From positions 434,001 through 498,000 of the forward strand of contig NZ_JAZHSD010000001.1 in assembly GCF_036924745.1 (NCBI RefSeq): DNA of 64,000 nucleotides, in the 5' to 3' direction. This document shows, piece after piece, positions 59,636 through 64,000 of the stretch (positions within the stretch are counted from its first letter, which is position 1; each line of letters opens with the position of its first letter). Made by a program: the position numbers and the translations under genes. This DNA comes from Bradyrhizobium sp. AZCC 1693. GTDB taxonomy: Bacteria > Pseudomonadota > Alphaproteobacteria > Rhizobiales > Xanthobacteraceae. Below the pieces are notes generated by a model. That model ran no database searches, was not told where the DNA came from, and saw only the letters and a list, made by a program, of their open reading frames with translations.

Positions 59636-61495
59636 CTAGCTCGGCGTCAACAGATTCAGCTTGGCGTTGGCGAGGATCAGGCGATCGGCCAGCAATTGCG
59701 CGAGGTTGCGCATGATCCGCTCGCCGGCGCGCGGATGCTGCTTTCGGAAACGTTCGAAATCGCGGAGCGGGATTTCATAAGCCGTCGCGGCCATGTCGGC
59801 GAAGACGTCGGCGGAGCGGTGCGGCTCCAATAGCGCCATCTCGCCGAACGGCATTCCCGCCGTCAGCGTCGCCAGACGGATGCCGTCGGGCAGGGTGACA
59901 TGGACCACGCCACTCCTGAGAAAGAACACCGAGGTCGCGGGATCGCCGGCGGCGATGATCTTTTCGTTCGCCTGATAGGTCCGGATCGAAGCGAGCGAGG
60001 CGAGATCGGTCAGTTCCTCGTCCGTCAGCCCCGCCAGCAGCGCCTGTTCGGAAAGTTCGGTCGCCTCGAAAAAGTCGATCGAGCCGCCGTAGCGATAGAC
60101 CACCTGGTCTTCCGCCCATTCGATGGCGGCATCGAGCAAATAGTAGTTGCGGATGTTGCTGAGGCCTTCCGTCCATTCCCCGATCATCTTCCAGTCCGGC
60201 GACGACCGCCTGATGCCGGACAGGATCACCGTGACGTGGTGGGCCGCGAGCTCGTGGAATTCCTCGGCGAGCAGGCGGGTGCCGGCGCGGGTCATGGCCG
60301 TGACGCGGCGCAGGTCGAAGATGACGAGCTGCGGCCGCGGCTTGGCCGCAAGCTGGCGCGAGACGTAATCGACATTGGAGAACGACAGCGTGCCCACCAG
60401 TTCGATCACGCGGACGTCCTGATAATGGGCCGCGAGGATGCTCTGTTCCTGCGCGCGCCGCACGCGCCGCGACGGGCTGTTGCCGATGTCGTAATCGGCG
60501 ATGATGCTGTTGCGGGCGTCGTCGCTGCGGTTCAGCATATGCAGGTCGTAATGCGATGACAGCGCCTCGCAGACCTTGATGCCGCGCACGCTGTTGCCAT
60601 GCTTGTCGAGTTTCGGCGAATAGCTGCCGAGGCCGAGCCGCGCCGGTAGCGCCGCAAGGATGCCGCCGCCGACCCCGCTCTTGGCGGGGATGCCGATCCG
60701 GTAGATCCATTCCCCGGCGTAGTCGTACATGCCGGAGCTCGTCATGACGGAAAGCGTCCGGGAGATGGCGTAAGGCGTCAGCACCTGTTCGCCGGTTACG
60801 GGATTGATGCCGCGATTAGCCAGCGTGGCCGCCATGACCGCGATATCGCGCGCCGTCACCAGGATGGCGCATTGCCGGAAATAGACCTCCAGCACGGCAG
60901 CCACATTGTCCCGGATCACGGCATTGGTGCGCAGCAAATAGCCGATCGCGCGGTTGCGGTCGCCGGTGGTGCTCTCGGAAGCGTAGACGGCGTCGTCGAC
61001 GTCAAGCTCGCGCCCGGCAAACCGGCCCAGCGCCTGCCGGATATATTCGAACGCGGCGTCCCCCTTGGCCTCATGGATCAGGCCGGAGCAGGCGATCGCG
61101 CCGGCATTGACCATCGGATTGAAGGGATGGTTCTCGGCGTTGAGGCGGATCGAGTTGAAGGGATCGCCCGACGGCTCGACGCCGATCACACTCTCGACCC
61201 GCGCCGCACCCAGCGTGTCCAGCGCCAGCGCGAACACGAACGGCTTCGACATCGACTGGATGGTGAAGGGGACCTGCGTGTTGCCGATCTCATAGACATG
61301 GCCGTCGAGAGTAGCGAGGCTGATGCCGAAATGGGCGGGGTCGGCCTTGCCGAGTTCGGGGATGTAATCGGCGACCGCGCCGCTGGTCTCGCCAGCGAAC
61401 TCGGCGTGGCACGCATTCAAAAACCGCAGCAAGGGCGGCTTCGAACTGGTCCAGGCCGCGGGGCCGGCGTTAAGCGGAGGAGGCGATTGTTTCAT
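59636..61495 (-). CDS. glsA: glutaminase fused to STAS and cNMP-binding domains
   Basis: A 619-aa fusion. Residues about 20-330 are a serine-dependent glutaminase: SMSKPF (Ser81-x-x-Lys84), NAENHPFNPMVNAGAIACSGL, the long ESTTGDRNRAIGYLL and SGVGGGILAALP loop. Then a STAS domain (about 355-465, IELVGTLSFSNVDYVSRQL, VIFDLRRVTAMTRAGTRLL) and a cyclic-nucleotide-binding fold (about 485-605, ASIRTYQANEKIIAAGDPATSVFFLRSG, PFGEMALLEPHRSADVFAD). It hydrolyses glutamine to glutamate and ammonia, with activity probably tuned by the added domains. It lies 22 nt downstream of the TRAP permease, so the operon suggests uptake and hydrolysis of a related compound. Confidence 0.92.
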   Translation of the reverse strand: MKQSPPPLNAGPAAWTSSKPPLLRFLNACHAEFAGETSGAVADYIPELGKADPAHFGISLATLDGHVYEIGNTQVPFTIQSMSKPFVFALALDTLGAARVESVIGVEPSGDPFNSIRLNAENHPFNPMVNAGAIACSGLIHEAKGDAAFEYIRQALGRFAGRELDVDDAVYASESTTGDRNRAIGYLLRTNAVIRDNVAAVLEVYFRQCAILVTARDIAVMAATLANRGINPVTGEQVLTPYAISRTLSVMTSSGMYDYAGEWIYRIGIPAKSGVGGGILAALPARLGLGSYSPKLDKHGNSVRGIKVCEALSSHYDLHMLNRSDDARNSIIADYDIGNSPSRRVRRAQEQSILAAHYQDVRVIELVGTLSFSNVDYVSRQLAAKPRPQLVIFDLRRVTAMTRAGTRLLAEEFHELAAHHVTVILSGIRRSSPDWKMIGEWTEGLSNIRNYYLLDAAIEWAEDQVVYRYGGSIDFFEATELSEQALLAGLTDEELTDLASLASIRTYQANEKIIAAGDPATSVFFLRSGVVHVTLPDGIRLATLTAGMPFGEMALLEPHRSADVFADMAATAYEIPLRDFERFRKQHPRAGERIMRNLAQLLADRLILANAKLNLLTPS

Positions 61496-61517
61496 CGCCT
61501 CCTCTTGTGCAACGCAA

Positions 61518-63575
61518 TCAGGGTGCGCGCAACTGGTCCGGCACCAGGGTCTGGCGACGTATGAGGACGAACGCGATCAGCGCGGTGGGTATGAGAATGG
61601 CGAGACCGAGCATCGTGACCTGTATCTGTGACAGCGGCATGATGCCGCCGCCGGGCGTGGCCACCACGAACCCGCCGATCACGAGCAATACCCGCAGCGG
61701 CCATTCCAGTAGGCCGGTGCCCCTGAGGTCGCCGACGAAGACCTGATAGCCCTGGATGCCACCGCAGATGAACAGCGTTCCGAAGCCCGCCAGCGCCATC
61801 AGCCCGAGCCCTTCCAGATACGGGCTTGGTCCCTGCAGCACCAGCGCGGGGTTCAGCACGAAGAAGAACGGAATGAAATAGATGATGCTGCCGACCCACA
61901 TCGATTCCCATCCGGTCTTCATCGCCGGAGAGCCGGCTATGCCGGCTGCGGCAAAGGAGGCGATCGCGACCGGCGGCGTGATCGAGGACAGCATGCCCCA
62001 GTAGAAGATGAACATGTGCACGGCCATGCGGTTGAGGCCGAGCTTTTCCAACGCGGGCGCCACCAGAATGGCGAGAAAGATGTAGCAGGCCGTCGTGGTC
62101 AGCCCGAGCCCAAGGATGAGGCTGGTGAAGGCGCACATGCCGAGCAGGAGGAACGCATTGTCGCCGGCGATGCGCAACAGATCGTTGGCGAGGCTGGAGA
62201 CGACGCCGGTCATCGAAAACGCGCCGATCAACAGGCCGCAGCCGGCCAGGATGCCGACCAGCTCGACGAAGGTGCGGCCGTTGACCTCGAGGAACTTGCT
62301 GATGGTCGCAAGTGTCCAGCGCGTGTCCTTGGAGAAGATCTGGTTCAGTACCAGCAGCAGCGCGGTCGCATAGAACGGCGCGTGGCTCTCGCGCTTGAAA
62401 TACAGCAGCATCACGATCAGGAGCGCGATGACGAAGACATAGTACCATCCTTCCTTGATGGTGTCCCAGACCTTCGGCAGCTCGGCGCGCGGAATGCCCT
62501 TCAGCCCGTGGCGCGCGGCATAGGAATCCACCTGCATGAACAGACCGACATAATACAGCACGGCCGGTATGATCGCGGCGAGGGCGACGTCGGCGTAGCT
62601 GACATTGAGGAACTGCGCGATCACGAACGCGGTCGCGCCCATCACCGGCGGCGCCAGCACCGCGCCGGTCGACGCGCAGGCCTCGATTGCCCCGGCATAG
62701 GAGGCGCGGAAGCCGCTTTTCTTCATGACAGGAATGGTCATAGTGCCGGCGGTCAGCACGTTGGAGATGATCGAGCCGGACATCATGCCGAGCAAGCCGG
62801 AGGCAAAGATGCAAACCTTCGCGGCGCCGCCCCGGAAGGTGCCGCACAGCGCAAAGGCGATGTTGATGAAGAATTTGCCGGCGCCCGTCATCATCAGCGC
62901 GGTGCCGAACACCAGAAAGCCGATCACGGTGTCGGCAAAGGCCTGGATCGGGATGCCGAGCAGGCTTTCGCCCGACAGCACGTGATAGGAGGTCGCCTGT
63001 TCGAGCGTCGATTGCGTGCCGCGGAACGGGCCCAGCCACTTGGCATCGGCGAACAGGGGATAAACCGTAAACGGCAGCACGCTCAGCAGCAGGCTCCAGC
63101 CGCCTGTGCGCCGCAACGCCTCCATCAGCACCGCCCACATGATGACGCCGGCGACGATGACGGGCGTCGGCGCACCGCCGAATTCCCAGCCGGCTTCTGC
63201 CGCCTTGCGGACGCTGCGCATCAGGAGAATGGCGCAGGCGAAAGTGACGACAAAGAGCAGGATGTCATACCAGGGAATTCGATCCAGCGGCGAACTCTCG
63301 GCTCCCGGAAAGATCAGGAACGTGAATGGCAGCATCAGCGCAATCAGGAGATAGAAATACTCCGTGTTGAGCTGCGTGTAGCCGATGAAGAAGCGCAGGG
63401 AGAATTGCTGGTTGATGCACAGCAGGATGGTTACCGCGGTTGCAACCACCAGCGCCCAGCGCCACGCCCCGCGCAGCGCGCGCACGCGTGTGACTTCGGC
63501 TTCCTGCATGTTGGCATGCGGGTCGTCGAACTCAATTCGTTTTGCAGGCACGACTACGCTATCGCTCGACATCAT
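61518..63575 (-). CDS. fused TRAP transporter permease (4TM/12TM)
   Basis: A 685-aa permease with the small (DctQ-like) and large (DctM-like) subunits fused, with about 16-18 membrane segments. FGTALMMTGAGKFFINIAFALCGTFRGGAAKVCIFASGLLGMMSGS and IEACASTGAVLAPPVMGATAFVIAQFLNVSYADVALAA are DctM-type motifs, and a second repeat has LGLGLTTTACYIFLAILVAPALEKLG. Such fusions work with TAXI-type binding proteins, one of which is encoded upstream. It uses a sodium gradient to import organic or amino acids. It belongs to the TAXI-TRAP-glutaminase operon. Confidence 0.93.
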   Translation of the reverse strand: MMSSDSVVVPAKRIEFDDPHANMQEAEVTRVRALRGAWRWALVVATAVTILLCINQQFSLRFFIGYTQLNTEYFYLLIALMLPFTFLIFPGAESSPLDRIPWYDILLFVVTFACAILLMRSVRKAAEAGWEFGGAPTPVIVAGVIMWAVLMEALRRTGGWSLLLSVLPFTVYPLFADAKWLGPFRGTQSTLEQATSYHVLSGESLLGIPIQAFADTVIGFLVFGTALMMTGAGKFFINIAFALCGTFRGGAAKVCIFASGLLGMMSGSIISNVLTAGTMTIPVMKKSGFRASYAGAIEACASTGAVLAPPVMGATAFVIAQFLNVSYADVALAAIIPAVLYYVGLFMQVDSYAARHGLKGIPRAELPKVWDTIKEGWYYVFVIALLIVMLLYFKRESHAPFYATALLLVLNQIFSKDTRWTLATISKFLEVNGRTFVELVGILAGCGLLIGAFSMTGVVSSLANDLLRIAGDNAFLLLGMCAFTSLILGLGLTTTACYIFLAILVAPALEKLGLNRMAVHMFIFYWGMLSSITPPVAIASFAAAGIAGSPAMKTGWESMWVGSIIYFIPFFFVLNPALVLQGPSPYLEGLGLMALAGFGTLFICGGIQGYQVFVGDLRGTGLLEWPLRVLLVIGGFVVATPGGGIMPLSQIQVTMLGLAILIPTALIAFVLIRRQTLVPDQLRAP

Positions 63576-63623
63576 TTCCCCCGAGACGGTGTTGGCCTTC
63601 GACTTGAGCGAATAGCGGCGGTG

Positions 63624-64000
63624 CTATTCGAATCCGTTCGGCATATTCGCCTTTGCCAGCGCCGCAGCGCGCGACTTCATCCAGGCATCGAAAAACGCCT
63701 TGTCATCCGATGGCGGATTGGACTTGGTGAAGTCCGTCCACGCCGCCGCCAATACCTGCTGGCGCTTGAGCAGTGCCTTGTTGTGGGCATCCTGTTCGTC
63801 GCTCCACTGTCCGGCTTCCTTCAGCGCCCTCACGGCGCCCGGATGCACCGGAACCACCCAGTTTTTGGTCTGGCGGTCGGCCGCAAGGCCGGCCGCGCCG
63901 GGCGCGGAATCCTTATAAGCGTCGTAACCCGTGATCATCGCCTTGGTGATGGCATAGACGTCGTCGGCGGCCAGCGATCCGTAAGACACGAAGATCGGGT
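63624..64000 (-). CDS. TAXI-family TRAP solute-binding protein (partial, C-terminal)
   Basis: The C-terminal about 125 residues of a TAXI (TRAP-associated extracytoplasmic immunogenic) binding protein; its 5' part lies beyond the window end. The segment has the typical TAXI ending: SYGSLAADDVYAITKAMITGYDAYKD, then WVVPVHPGAVRALKEAGQW and WTDFTKSNPPSDDKAFFDAWMKSR. It would capture a small acidic compound in the periplasm and pass it to the fused TRAP permease, whose gene starts 48 nt downstream. The ligand cannot be told from this part. Confidence 0.85.
   Translation of the reverse strand, partial: PIFVSYGSLAADDVYAITKAMITGYDAYKDSAPGAAGLAADRQTKNWVVPVHPGAVRALKEAGQWSDEQDAHNKALLKRQQVLAAAWTDFTKSNPPSDDKAFFDAWMKSRAAALAKANMPNGFE

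Noticed and set aside
1..64000. CRISPR array, prophage or insertion sequence
   Set aside because: No spaced direct repeats of 25-40 bp, no transposase, integrase or phage structural proteins seen; repeats found are palindromic intergenic elements.

Overview
This 64 kb window reads as chromosomal DNA of a high-GC alphaproteobacterium, most probably Bradyrhizobium or a close relative in the Nitrobacteraceae. The reasons are the codon bias, several GTG/TTG starts with clear Shine-Dalgarno sites, an IalB-family secreted protein, an Irr-type iron-control repeat array, two tripartite-tricarboxylate (Bug) binding proteins, and intergenic palindromes of the kind scattered through Bradyrhizobium genomes. 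No transposase, integrase, phage structural gene or CRISPR array was seen.

Layout. 1-6.1 kb: housekeeping and signalling genes (ParB-like, MgtC, AhpD-like, HerA-like ATPase, a PAS-GGDEF-EAL protein). 6.1-9.3 kb: an MFS exporter and two periplasmic binding proteins. 9.4-16.7 kb: a TetR-led, same-strand aromatic catabolic cluster. It encodes the lower protocatechuate/gallate 4,5-cleavage enzymes (LigI-like PDC hydrolase, GalB-like hydratase, LigK-like aldolase), an orphan Bug protein, a 4,5-dihydroxyphthalate-decarboxylase-like protein, a type I extradiol dioxygenase and a cytochrome P450. 16.8-20.3 kb: a segment that looks somewhat poorer in GC, beside tRNA-Gln(CTG), with a DUF3616 protein, a frameshifted DUF2272 gene and an unrecognised 317-aa protein. 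20.4-28.7 kb: a TetR/arylsulfatase divergent pair, an IalB-like protein and an RND efflux pair. 29.2-34.9 kb: an iron-uptake operon (TonB-dependent receptor, PiuC, ExbB, ExbD, TonB) behind four ICE-like repeats. 34.9-36.5 kb: a short hypothetical gene, a site-2 protease and a GFA protein.

36.6-49.1 kb: a sugar or sugar-acid regulon built around a LacI regulator. One arm (minus strand) is an IlvD/Edd-type dehydratase, two SDR dehydrogenases and RidA. The other arm (plus strand) is a CUT1 ABC importer, a DenD-like dehydrogenase, KDG kinase and KDPG aldolase. Sites sharing an AGCGCT core lie at both arms and could tie them together.

49.2-54.7 kb: a CoA-thioester degradation cluster with an SCP-x-type thiolase, CaiB/BaiF CoA transferase, acyl-CoA dehydrogenase, and a thiolase-fold protein that lacks the nucleophilic Cys and is translationally coupled to a DUF35 protein, as in Ltp2-type retro-aldolases. 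54.8-64 kb: a previously easy-to-miss 33-residue membrane peptide gene, a CMD-family protein, a YegD-like Hsp70, Tex, and an operon of TAXI binding protein, fused TRAP permease and a glutaminase-STAS-cNMP-binding fusion. The last gene runs off the window.
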